Shown piece after piece: positions 9,401 to 14,844 of a DNA stretch of 14,844 nucleotides. Source of the DNA: a bacterium (lineage in GTDB: Bacteria; Electryoneota; Electryoneia; Electryoneales; Electryoneaceae). Where the stretch lies: assembly GCA_028278125.1 (NCBI GenBank), contig JANQEY010000044.1, positions 1-14,844 on the forward strand, given 5' to 3'. The position numbers and the translations under genes were made by a program. The notes under the pieces were generated by a model. The model had not been told where the DNA came from. It saw only the letters and a list, made by a program, of their open reading frames with translations, and did no database searches. Numbering within the stretch: the first letter of the stretch is position 1; each line of letters starts with the position of its first letter.

Positions 9401-12400
9401 GGGAGGTGCCCCATCGTCGGTCGCTATGATAAATACAGTGACGTCCGGGCCTTCAGTTGGTGTCCAAGTGATTGTACCGGTCGTCGGATCAATACTCATA
9501 TCATCGGGAGCATCTTCCAGTGAATAGGTGATATTATCATTCTCAATATCCTCAACCTCAGGCGTATAAGAATAGAACTGATCCTCTATTGCGTTGGAAT
9601 GGTCTGGTGAGATAAAATACGGAGCGTCATTCACCGGATTGACCGTCAACAGAACCGTTGCGGGGCTTGCCGAAGGCGTCCCGTCATCATCCTGAATCAT
9701 ATAAGTAAACTGATCAGGTCCGAAATAGTTCTCATCGGGAGTATACAGTATCTCTCCCTCCGAAATTATGGCCGTCCCGTGAGCAGGATCGGAAACACTG
9801 AGAAGTGATATTTCATCGCCATAGGGCTCATCATAATCGAAATCATTATCGAGAACATCTACGCTTAATGGCGTATCCTCAGTGACCGGTATTCTTCCCT
9901 CGCCGGGATCATTTACTGCGACAGGAGCGTCATCAACGGGTGTGACCAAAATTGTCACAGTCGCTGTTGCCGTGAGCCCGCCCTTGTCAGTTACTATATA
10001 AGCAAATTCATCCTCACCATTGTAGTTTTCATCAGGTGTATAGGTATAGGTTCCGTTTGCATTGATTACCAAATCTCCATGTTCCGGATCACCGCCTTCC
10101 GGGTGGATGGCATAGGTATGCACATCACCCTCAAGTTCAAAGTCGACATCCGTTACCAAGGGTGTTAAATCACCGGTATGAGAGCCATCCTCCTCCACAT
10201 CGAAATGGTCGCCTGTAGCTACAGGAGGATCATTGACCGGAGTGACATTAAAGGAGATTGTGCCTTCGGCAAAGAGGCCGCCTGCATCAGTCACACGGTA
10301 AGTAAACTGGTCAGGGCCGGTATAATGTGCCGAGGGCGTATAGGTGAAGGTTCCCGTGTTTATATTGGTCCAAACTATTGCGCCATGTTCCGGCCCGCCA
10401 TCGGGAGCAATTGAATAGGTATGGGTCTCACTCGGCATACCGAAATCTACGTCAGAAACCAATTGGGGCAATTGGTCATTCTGACCGAAATCCCTAACAT
10501 ACACTCCATCCTCTACAACTTCCGCCGGCCCACCGTCTAGCGCTACGGGCGCGTCGTTTACCGGTTCGATTGTGAGCACAACCGTTGCGGGTACCAGCGA
10601 ATTATCCGTCCCATCGTTCGCATAATAGGTGAATTGGTCTGTGCCATTGTAATTTGCGTCCGGAGTATACTCAAAGGAGCCGTCAGGATTTAACACCAGT
10701 GTTCCATGGTCGACGTCATCATCGAGCACTGCGGTAATCGGATCACCTTCAACAGGGTCATTGTCATTGGCAAGCACTCCGGGGGCCGCAATTGTCAACT
10801 TTGTGTCCTCGACTGCGTCATAAGCATCATTCCCTGCGACTGGAGGGTCATTAACAGGATTGACGGTGAGGGTAACCTGTAGAGTAACGGAGGTCAATTC
10901 CCCGTCATAGGCCACATATTCGAATCCATCAGTGCCATGCCAGTTTTCGTTGGGTTGATAGGCGAACGATCCATCGGGAAAAAGTCGAAGCGTACCGTGC
11001 TCAACGTTCTTCTTAAGCTGTGCCGTGAGAATATCATCGGGATCATCGTCACTGTCATTGGCAAGGACTCCGTTCTCTGCATCAACAAAAAGAAGAATGT
11101 CCTCATCGCTTGTATAATCATCAACCTGTCCATAGGGTTGCCGGTTCACATTGGTAACGGTGATTTGAACAATTTGTTCATCGGAGAGGTTCGGATCACC
11201 ATCATCGGTTACCTTGAAGGTAACATGGTATACACCCGCATCCAGGTAGGTGGTTGTCCAGGTAAAGACACCTGATTCGGGATCTATCGATCCGCCTGGA
11301 GCGTCTTCAACAGAATAAGCAAGTTCATCACCGGGATCAGGGTCTGAAGCCGAGCAATTAATGGTTACCGTTTGAGTCTCGTTTACCTGTTTATCAGATA
11401 TGAAATCAAGCACTGGCGGCGAATTCGTACCACCAATAACGATGGTAACTTCCTGGATATCTCTCAAATTTGGAACGCCATTATCGGTTGCGATAAAGGT
11501 AAAAACATAGGTGCCGACATCACCGGGCCCAGGCGTCCAGTCAAATGCACCGGAGGTTAAATTAATCACCGGAGTACTTGTAGGAGGGTCGACATCGACC
11601 TCCAGTGTATAGAACACATCATCACCATCGGGGTCTGTAGCCTCAACTGTAAAACCAATAGGGACCTCTTCTTCTCCGGCAATATCGGGAATCGCCGTTG
11701 TCATAATTGGTGCGCGGTTAGTATTGTGCACTGTAATAGTGATTTCTTCAAAATCAATATCACCGGGTGCACGTACGTCTTCAGTGGGTTCAATTTCCGT
11801 AACTTCGAACCGTACATTCGGATACACGCCAGCATCATTATAATCGGTATTCCAGACGAAAATTCCCGTTGTTGGTGAAGTCAACGAAAAAGTCGCGTCA
11901 TCAGGCAAATTACTTGCCGATAATAAAATTGGATCGCCGGTAGGGTCACTGGCACTCACTACAAAGGTGAGTTGATTAGGCTCATCAACCTCTTTGTCAC
12001 CAATCGGTGCTAGGACCGGTGAACCATCATCCACGGTTATGATTACTGTTGCAGGCACATCAGAGCTTGACTCACCATCATTTGCGTAATAGGTAAACTC
12101 GTCTGTTCCTACATAGCCCATATCTGGCACATAGGTAAACGAACCGTTAGGATTCAGGGTCAATGTTCCATGATCAACGTTATCATCAAGTACCGCGGTA
12201 ATCGGTTGACTTTCAGGGTCATTATCATTCGTTAAAACACCGGGAGCTGGGACGGTTAAAACTTTATCATTATAGATTTGATAGGTATCATCGCCCGCAA
12301 CTGGTGGTTCGTTAGAAAGAAATTCGATCTGGTTTTCAATTAGTTCGACAATATCAAACTTTCCATCGCTATCGTCATCATTGTTAAAATTGACGGCTTG

Positions 12401-13279
12401 AAATGCATTAAAAATACTTCGACCACCGAAAGAGTTATTATATACAATAGCCGCCTCACCCACATCGCCACCATTAAATTCAGCCAATTGGGTGGCCCCT
12501 GGTAATATAGAAACAATTTCACCGTCTCTACGCCATTGGTTGTGACTCCAATTAAGTACAGAGATACTATTTGGCGTTGTGAACATAGTATGAGTGGGAT
12601 CATCGGCAGTAAAACTTCTCGGTGTTTGAAATTCATATTGAAAATCTATTCCTAATGTAGTCAATAAAGGATGTGAGGGATATTGATACATCCACCAATC
12701 AGCGAATATCAAATTGCCACCTCCTTCAACGTACAATTTTAAATCATTGAGCGTTTCAGGTGTAGGAGCAGGAGTAGAATACCAATTATAGGAATTATGG
12801 ATCACTAAATCCCAACTAGTACCATCTACGAGCGCATCTGCAAAAGCCTCTTGCGTTGTAACAAGGGTGTGAGGCAGCCCTAAATTATTTAGAGCATCAC
12901 TATAATGGTAATGCTCTTCCCATCGTGGTTCATTCGGTACTATTTCTAGTACTAAGATATCAAGTACTGGCACATCTGGCACCTCAACCCGATGGGTAAA
13001 AACACGTTTCCCAAATGCTGGCGGGACTATTTCAGCACCATCAGGATTATTGTTCCCGGTAGAAAGTCCTGTTTCCGGCTCATATGGGTAATCTTTAAAT
13101 ACAAGATCACTGGCCTTTACCGGTGACGCTATAGAAAATCCCAACATAAGCACAAACAACAAACAGAAGCTCAGGACAATCGACAACCGCCCTCGTCTCC
13201 ATTTATGTTTTTGAGGTTTCTTAGCCAAAAGATCATCCTGCTCGATGCCCAGGCTAGTTAATTTAAGCAAATCGCTCAT
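3422..13279 (-). CDS. Giant secreted Ig/cadherin-like repeat protein with amidotransferase-like head, FG-GAP-type propeller and C-terminal dockerin-like module
   Basis: The 3285-residue product is probably a surface adhesin or fibre. Residues 1-57 are an unusually long signal region: a 32-residue charged start with KHKWRRGR, then a hydrophobic core and SPVKA. Residues about 100-322 look like a Rossmann-type, glutamine-amidotransferase-like domain without a visible nucleophile Cys. Residues 325-2878 hold 26 tandem beta-sandwich repeats, most joined by PVNDAP-type linkers. Residues 2880-2952 are a small uncharacterised beta domain. Residues 2955-3210 have four calcium-loop FG-GAP/VCBS motifs. 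Residues 3216-3285 form a duplicated dockerin-like module. AAGGAGG at 13284-13290 lies four bases before the ATG and supports the start. The gene heads an operon whose other two products carry cohesin-like domains, the standard partners of dockerins, so a complex among the three is the natural inference. No enzyme active site is evident. Confidence 0.9.
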   Translation of the reverse strand: MSDLLKLTSLGIEQDDLLAKKPQKHKWRRGRLSIVLSFCLLFVLMLGFSIASPVKASDLVFKDYPYEPETGLSTGNNNPDGAEIVPPAFGKRVFTHRVEVPDVPVLDILVLEIVPNEPRWEEHYHYSDALNNLGLPHTLVTTQEAFADALVDGTSWDLVIHNSYNWYSTPAPTPETLNDLKLYVEGGGNLIFADWWMYQYPSHPLLTTLGIDFQYEFQTPRSFTADDPTHTMFTTPNSISVLNWSHNQWRRDGEIVSILPGATQLAEFNGGDVGEAAIVYNNSFGGRSIFNAFQAVNFNNDDDSDGKFDIVELIENQIEFLSNEPPVAGDDTYQIYNDKVLTVPAPGVLTNDNDPESQPITAVLDDNVDHGTLTLNPNGSFTYVPDMGYVGTDEFTYYANDGESSSDVPATVIITVDDGSPVLAPIGDKEVDEPNQLTFVVSASDPTGDPILLSASNLPDDATFSLTSPTTGIFVWNTDYNDAGVYPNVRFEVTEIEPTEDVRAPGDIDFEEITITVHNTNRAPIMTTAIPDIAGEEEVPIGFTVEATDPDGDDVFYTLEVDVDPPTSTPVINLTSGAFDWTPGPGDVGTYVFTFIATDNGVPNLRDIQEVTIVIGGTNSPPVLDFISDKQVNETQTVTINCSASDPDPGDELAYSVEDAPGGSIDPESGVFTWTTTYLDAGVYHVTFKVTDDGDPNLSDEQIVQITVTNVNRQPYGQVDDYTSDEDILLFVDAENGVLANDSDDDPDDILTAQLKKNVEHGTLRLFPDGSFAYQPNENWHGTDGFEYVAYDGELTSVTLQVTLTVNPVNDPPVAGNDAYDAVEDTKLTIAAPGVLANDNDPVEGDPITAVLDDDVDHGTLVLNPDGSFEYTPDANYNGTDQFTYYANDGTDNSLVPATVVLTIEPVNDAPVALDGGPAEVVEDGVYVRDFGQNDQLPQLVSDVDFGMPSETHTYSIAPDGGPEHGAIVWTNINTGTFTYTPSAHYTGPDQFTYRVTDAGGLFAEGTISFNVTPVNDPPVATGDHFDVEEDGSHTGDLTPLVTDVDFELEGDVHTYAIHPEGGDPEHGDLVINANGTYTYTPDENYNGEDEFAYIVTDKGGLTATATVTILVTPVDDAPVAVNDPGEGRIPVTEDTPLSVDVLDNDFDYDEPYGDEISLLSVSDPAHGTAIISEGEILYTPDENYFGPDQFTYMIQDDDGTPSASPATVLLTVNPVNDAPYFISPDHSNAIEDQFYSYTPEVEDIENDNITYSLEDAPDDMSIDPTTGTITWTPTEGPDVTVFIIATDDGAPPGPAIGTQEFTIDVAPVNDVPQINPIGNVTIDEDEELVKVPLTGIYGGDAELEETITITASSDNPGLIPHPTVIYTSANSTGTLSFSPVEDQNGSAIVTVTVTDDNETPGNPADDQSRTRTFIVTVNPVNDAPVVSDIPDQEINEGETFATVNLDDYVTDVDNDITTLSWNALVDGDLTVTITDRVATITIPSADWFGAARVSFVASDGDKTGSDEAVFIVNNVNDAPVVGNIPDQTVAEGETFVKINLDDYVTDIDNDDDEIAWSYSGNSELSVMIREGRVATVTIPHINWNGFETITFTANDGELEDSDFATFAVTPVNDAPVITSEPETEATEDVEYAYDPTAEDVEDDNLTWTLRVGPDGMTIDAASGAVRWTPPEGVTSVPVTVRVTDDGEPNLFDEQSFVIEVEQINDAPVITSEPVLEATEEIEYVYDPDVEDPDFGDEHVWTLLSGPDDMDIDEETGELTWTPEEGVTGAEVTIRVTDDGEPELFDEQSFTIAVIQVNDAPIITSTAPLFAEEDKEYTYFVQATDPDLPGDVLTFSLDVKPDGMTIDPASGAIRWTPANGVTSAEVTVRVTDDGTNPDNLFDTQSWTITVKPVNDAPVITSDAPTTAVEDEQYSYNPTAEDQDNTQTELSWTLLEKPDGMSINAATGAIIWTPDNEDAGGTFGVVLKVEDPDGASDVQEFSITVTPVNDAPVITSSAPTTAIEDEQYTYNPTAEDIDNTQAELMWSLAGAPAGMTCDPNSGEINWTPPNGVTSSGELTLTVSDGALTDEEVFTITVTPVNDAPRIISSAPTSATEDVLYTYNPVAEDQDNTLDELSWSLETSPEGMVINEETGAISWTPLNGVTAGGVIVKVTDPDGQFDMQKFVITVTPVNDAPVITSTPILTATEDEVYTYSLSATDEEDDDLTWNLEEAPAGMVIVSEEGDYIIFWTPPEGVTSANVTVRVTDDGDPNRFDEQTFTITVNQVNDAPEITSEPIITATEDVEYVYDVEAEDVDLPGDVLTFSLITKPDNMTIDPTTGVIRWTPLEGELSGGVHVRVVDNGNPQLQDDQFFTITVTPVNDAPEITSTPITVATEEVEYSYDADATDIEGDEMSWSLVKGPEGMKIDEESGVVTWTPEDGQHTADVVIRVDDDGTGPDDAHSLQEFIITVTPVNDDPTIDEPEDMELTEDDPEQTVTLTGINDGDLNDDQILTLTAISSHPDRIHNPEIFYVQGEEEATLTFTPDPDANGVVTITVNVVDDQGGSASTEFNVDIHPVNDAPVLDEITSPAPVLEDADQQVITLTGIDDGDPEIVQDLTITATSSDINIVHNPVVDLEAGTLTYTPVPDASGTVIITVTIEDDGLIPDIYNPPDGTLEDEQQSTVYTFEIQVLPVNDAPFIDQVPDQTVAEDDPDQQVVDLTGIEDGDPDLVQNLTVTAESSDEEILTNISVVYNPSEETGTLLYNVVENAFGTASITVTVTDDGGTDNGGVNETEMTFNVEITPSSDAPVVLPIEDQTAYVGQELTFTVGTSDPDGDVPTIAEPENLPEGATFVDNGDGTGTFTWTPTLEQIGEHTVTFIANDGEFDSEPVDVTITVEEMNSIITVTGLDETAHVYLFATSGWFGKHVFDGNSSVDVVAGHYLLCVRQEGMRTEFIPVTAPVDDEIIVDVSLYASVPVLCDTKLALTDNVGDPINVGDFSSASMDDMDKDGDKDLVVITEDGVVSIYMNNGTALELDATFTLELEGGFLACMRLVDLNENNKTDILYGLTDGQIKVYDSEDTDQIFYTAPDGLTGFDLVDVNSDHASDLILGFGDGSVDIDESDGAGGWVGPLPVANASDEDISVGANAAPLGLDINGDGSLDLVVGNEAGTAQWFQNDGSGAFALKGFVNAGGEALAVSGNAALSLSYGDVGGLPEAVVTDEDGNVFTSDVVLQGDISGITGDRDGTVDVFDLNSFGRNWGKISEDEDWEAIVNLFFSGDVGSVQSIDIFDLNVFGRSWGLTLK
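3425..3634 (-). other. C-terminal dockerin-like module
   Basis: Residues 3216-3285 hold two copies of a calcium-loop-plus-helix motif. The first is GDRDGTVDVFDLNSFGRNWG (3223-3242), the second SIDIFDLNVFGRSWG (3267-3281). The duplicated FDLNxFGRxWG helix and the x-D-x-D-G-x-V-D-x-x-D loop are the hallmark of type I dockerins. The first loop keeps Asp3224, Asp3226 and Asp3233; the second keeps Asp3261 and Asp3272 but lacks the central Asp/Asn and the Gly. Residues at loop positions 10-11, which decide cohesin choice in known dockerins, are VF and IF. Confidence 0.75.
3650..4417 (-). other. FG-GAP/VCBS beta-propeller-like domain with calcium loops
   Basis: Residues about 2955-3210 contain four aspartate-rich loops followed by a hydrophobic strand: DMDKDGDKDLVV (from 2986-2987), DLNENNKTDILYG (3036), DVNSDHASDLILG (3080) and DINGDGSLDLVVG (3135). 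These match the calcium-binding loops of FG-GAP/VCBS blades. Only four clear blades are visible; a fifth degenerate one may lie near 3186-3207 (SYGDVGGLPEAVVTDEDGN). The domain separates the Ig array from the dockerin. Confidence 0.72.
4646..12307 (-). repeat. Array of 26 tandem Ig/cadherin-like domains (about 90-117 residues each)
   Basis: Residues 325-2878 split at recurring linkers (PVNDAP, NVNDAP, QVNDAP and variants) into 26 units of four types. Type A has tandem-95/VCBS-like cores with GTDxFTYYANDG (325-416; 714-1215, five units). Type B has Ig cores with GMTIDPxTGxIxWTP (420-709, three looser units; 1219-1309; 1615-2454, nine units; 2789-2878). Type C has LTGIxDGD and LTITAxSS (1312-1420; 2456-2787, three units). 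Type D has IPDQxxxEGETF and LDDYVTDxDND (1424-1612, two units). The ND in the linker and the many DxD motifs suggest calcium between domains, as in cadherins. Short DNA repeats recur, such as the 26 bases at 7295-7320 and 7577-7602. Confidence 0.85.
12314..12982 (-). other. Glutamine-amidotransferase-like N-terminal domain of the giant protein
   Basis: Residues about 100-322 alternate strands and helices in the flavodoxin/amidotransferase style: LDILVLEIV, a helix at SDALNNLGL, HTLVTT, WDLVIHNSYNW, a helix ending LKLYVEGGGNLIFADWW, and a late EAAIVYNNSFGGRSIFNAF segment. YVEGGGxLIF is typical of DUF4350/ThuA-like members. Where an active amidotransferase would carry its nucleophile Cys there is ADWWMY, so I expect a non-catalytic, perhaps ligand-binding, domain. 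Confidence 0.5.
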
Positions 13280-13538
13280 AACGCCTCCTTAAATTTAAGT
13301 TTTTAAAAATTAGGTGTAGATTTAGAAGTTATTTAACAGTTAAATTTGAAAATTATTAAGGAGACACATGAAGGACATAAGAGCTAAATTGAATTAAATA
13401 AAATTATTTAATACGGTTCACTCATCTAAGGCAAAACTAATGATTTATCCCATATTAATGAATTAAATACAATAATTTATTAAATATCACATTTCATATT
13501 TAATTATATTTAGTGTATATTATTAATAGAATAAAAAC
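13280..13538. other. AT-rich region upstream of the operon; promoter region with no clear gene
   Basis: This 259-bp stretch must hold the operon promoter if transcription starts near the giant gene. On the minus strand, TTGCCT at 13434-13429 followed about 17 bases later by TTAAAT is the only loose sigma-70-like pair I find, and it is weak. On the plus strand, AAGGAG at 13358-13363 precedes an ATG at 13368 that opens a 9-codon reading frame (MKDIRAKLN, stop 13395-13397). That is too short to call a gene. Confidence 0.4.
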
Positions 13539-13614
13539 GTGTCGCCATGTACCAACATGTGCCTCACACCGGGGATAGCCGCTTACTTTCCAGGGTTGTG
13601 GCTGTCCCCTTTTT
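13539..13614 (+). ncRNA. Putative small structured RNA of two hairpins, the second an intrinsic terminator
   Basis: The first hairpin (13539-13569) has arms GTGT/ACAC, GC/GC and CATGT/ACATG around an ACCA loop, with small bulges. It is followed one base later by a strong terminator hairpin (13571-13609). No reading frame precedes or follows it on this strand, so a stand-alone small RNA or an orphan leader element is more likely than a gene's terminator. An AT-rich TATATT at 13516-13521 could serve as a -10 box, but no good -35 is visible. I do not recognise a known RNA family. Confidence 0.45.
13571..13614 (+). terminator. Intrinsic terminator, plus strand
   Basis: GGGGATAGCCGC pairs with GTGGCTGTCCCC as a 12-bp stem with two G-U pairs around a 15-base loop, and TTTTT then ATTT follow at once. 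On the minus strand the stem is not followed by a T tract. It therefore ends a plus-strand transcript running away from the giant gene's start. Confidence 0.82.
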
Positions 13615-13772
13615 ATTTAAATTATGTATCCTCTCTTATAAAAGAATTTTGATTGTGACTGATTCTCTTAATTATAATTTTAGAAGGGTTTTTGCCTGAC
13701 CTTTAAAACTACCAAAGAAAATCATTCCTCCTAAGTTCTAAAAATTCCTTTTCTAATCCTCCTTTAGTGATT

Positions 13773-13794
13773 ACCATATACCCCACTATATGGT
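13773..13794. repeat. Perfect 8-bp inverted repeat with 6-base spacer
   Basis: ACCATATA and TATATGGT flank CCCCAC. The symmetry would suit a dimeric DNA-binding protein or a small hairpin. There is no gene close by that it would obviously control. Confidence 0.5.
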
Positions 13795-13823
13795 ATAAGA
13801 TTTATTATCAGCTACTGTATATA

Positions 13824-13842
13824 GTAATTGCTCTCCAATTAC
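13824..13842. repeat. Perfect 7-bp inverted repeat with 5-base spacer
   Basis: GTAATTG and CAATTAC flank CTCTC. It lies 29 bp from the preceding palindrome in gene-free DNA. Its function is unknown. Confidence 0.5.
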
Positions 13843-13959
13843 AGTTTGCCATGTAAAGGCAATACTAGTTAATAGTTATCACAGTATCTCTGAAATGGTG
13901 ATCTCGAACTCCCGGTACCAGTAAAATATGCGGTTCACTGAGTACGAATGTGAAACTAT

Positions 13960-14009
13960 GAATGTGTTGTTTCCCCCCAACCACATTCTTTGAAGCAATC
14001 ACCCTTCAA
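13960..14009. repeat. Two adjacent hairpins in gene-free DNA
   Basis: GAATGTG-TTG pairs with CAACCACATTC (13960-13988, one bulge) around a C-rich loop. TTGAAG pairs with CTTCAA (13990-14009) right after it. The segment is less AT-rich than its surroundings. A short T-rich stretch follows but is interrupted, so termination is uncertain. Confidence 0.45.
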
Positions 14010-14566
14010 CTCTTTATTTACCCCCTGTAAACTTGGCCAGAGTAAATTATAACAGCTATATTTTCATCCGACTAAGAGTATAATTAATTAAAAAAATCTA
14101 GGCAAGATATTTTTTTCAACAAAATTTAATTCGTATTGCATTTTTTTTTGCCATAATATAGTGGAATTTTTTACAGATTTGCAGAAAATAGACATATGCT
14201 ATACCGGTTTACTAAATTGGACTGGTATGAGAACTTGCAATACCAAAGGGTTTACGGTGTTCATGGATTGCTTTCTATTCCGATTATTGTTTTAAATATC
14301 TTAGAATATTTGAACATACACAATGCTATCTACTCAATAATTTTTCCCTGTCTCAATCTGTTCGTTAACATTGTAACAAAGAAATTGACAAAAATTTTTT
14401 AATCACCACTAAATCTAGGCGGTCTAATTGAATTATTATAAAACTTCTTTTCCAGATGTCACAATTTAAAAAACAAAGGAATTAAATTACAAGAAAATTG
14501 GTGCTAATCCAAAGAGTTAGAGCGTTCCGGAACCAATACAAAGCTGTTAATTCTTTCCAATATTCG
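14010..14566. other. AT-rich gene-free region, no convincing gene
   Basis: This half kilobase is very AT-rich with homopolymer T runs near 14110 and 14142. The one open frame of note (14196-14402, 68 codons) encodes a hydrophobic peptide, but has no Shine-Dalgarno and no recognisable family, so it is not called as a gene. Confidence 0.5.
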
Positions 14567-14580
14567 ATTATTATAATAAT
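14567..14580. repeat. Perfect 14-bp AT palindrome
   Basis: ATTATTATAATAAT is its own complement, and an outer CAATAT/ATATTG pair surrounds it. Palindromes are expected by chance in DNA of this composition, so biological meaning is doubtful. Confidence 0.4.
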
Positions 14581-14730
14581 ATTGTATATTCAATATTGCA
14601 ATTAATAATTAATTTTGTATGTTATATATGATGGTTGGAGAACAAATAACCTAGTCATTTAATTAAATGTGATTATGAGTTCTGCTAATTAAAAATTAAG
14701 GTGACCTCTAATAATTCAGTTTTGTTTTGA

Positions 14731-14820
14731 GGCTGAGCGAAAATCCTTTGGGTGAGGCGCATGAAAGAGGTACTGCGATTCGGCGAATGAATGCAACGAA
14801 ATCCAAAGTGTTTTACAGCC
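14731..14820. repeat. Long nested imperfect hairpin at the right edge
   Basis: Four pairs of complementary arms are nested around one centre: GGCTG/CAGCC (14731, 14816), CTTTGG/CCAAAG (14746, 14803), GCAT/ATGC (14759, 14791) and ATTC/GAAT (14778, 14785). The segment is clearly richer in G and C than the DNA before it. It could be a structured RNA, a short palindromic repeat element, or the start of a feature that continues beyond the window. Confidence 0.4.
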
Positions 14821-14844
14821 AGCCGTAGTAGGAAATGAATTTTT

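Noticed and set aside
3422..13279. Many plus-strand open frames of 60 to 180 codons opposite the three genes
   Set aside because: They lie antisense to long, clearly coding frames with strong domain matches, show low-complexity Ser/Thr/Pro composition from the repeats, and have no ribosome binding sites.
308..13279. A classic cellulosome gene cluster
   Set aside because: There are no glycoside hydrolases, carbohydrate-binding modules or S-layer anchoring domains. Only the cohesin and dockerin modules are shared.
13890..13925. Minus-strand GGGAGTTCGAGATC resembling a tRNA T-arm
   Set aside because: The flanking bases do not form the five-pair T stem, and no acceptor, D or anticodon arms can be placed around it.
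14196..14402. 68-codon plus-strand frame encoding a hydrophobic peptide
   Set aside because: No Shine-Dalgarno before the ATG, no recognisable family, and the surrounding DNA is so AT-rich that hydrophobic Ile/Leu-rich frames are expected by chance.

Overview
The window is dominated by one minus-strand operon of three exported-protein genes, read from 13279 down to about 249. In transcription order they are: a giant 3285-residue Ig/cadherin-like repeat protein with a C-terminal dockerin-like module (13279-3422), a small secreted protein that is little more than one cohesin-like domain (3346-2816), and an 812-residue protein with two cohesin-like domains, five InlB-B-type repeats and a C-terminal FlgD-like Ig domain (2746-308). 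The spacers are 75 and 69 bp, each gene has its own Shine-Dalgarno sequence, and the operon ends in a clear intrinsic terminator at 249-280.

The simplest reading, which is inference, is a compact cohesin-dockerin assembly system outside a classic cellulosome. The giant protein would dock through its C-terminus onto cohesins of the two smaller secreted proteins. No glycoside hydrolase, carbohydrate-binding module or other enzyme is visible. The giant protein carries a glutamine-amidotransferase-like (Rossmann-type) N-terminal domain, 26 tandem beta-sandwich repeats, and a calcium-loop FG-GAP/VCBS propeller just before the dockerin, so the complex looks like a long calcium-stabilised surface fibre or adhesin.

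The flanks differ sharply. Positions 1-307 and 13280-14844 are AT-rich with no convincing complete gene. The right flank holds a two-hairpin plus-strand element ending in an intrinsic terminator (13539-13614), probably a small RNA. It also holds several perfect short palindromes and, at the very edge, a less AT-rich segment that folds as a long nested hairpin (14731-14820).

The organism is probably a Gram-negative-type bacterium of the FCB or Fibrobacterota kind, or a related uncultured phylum. The reasons are the FlgD-like C-terminal domain, the dockerin repeats of the form FDLNxFGRxWG, the PVNDAP-linked repeats and the AT-rich spacers. This placement is a guess from domain style. No ribosomal or other phylogenetic marker lies in the window.
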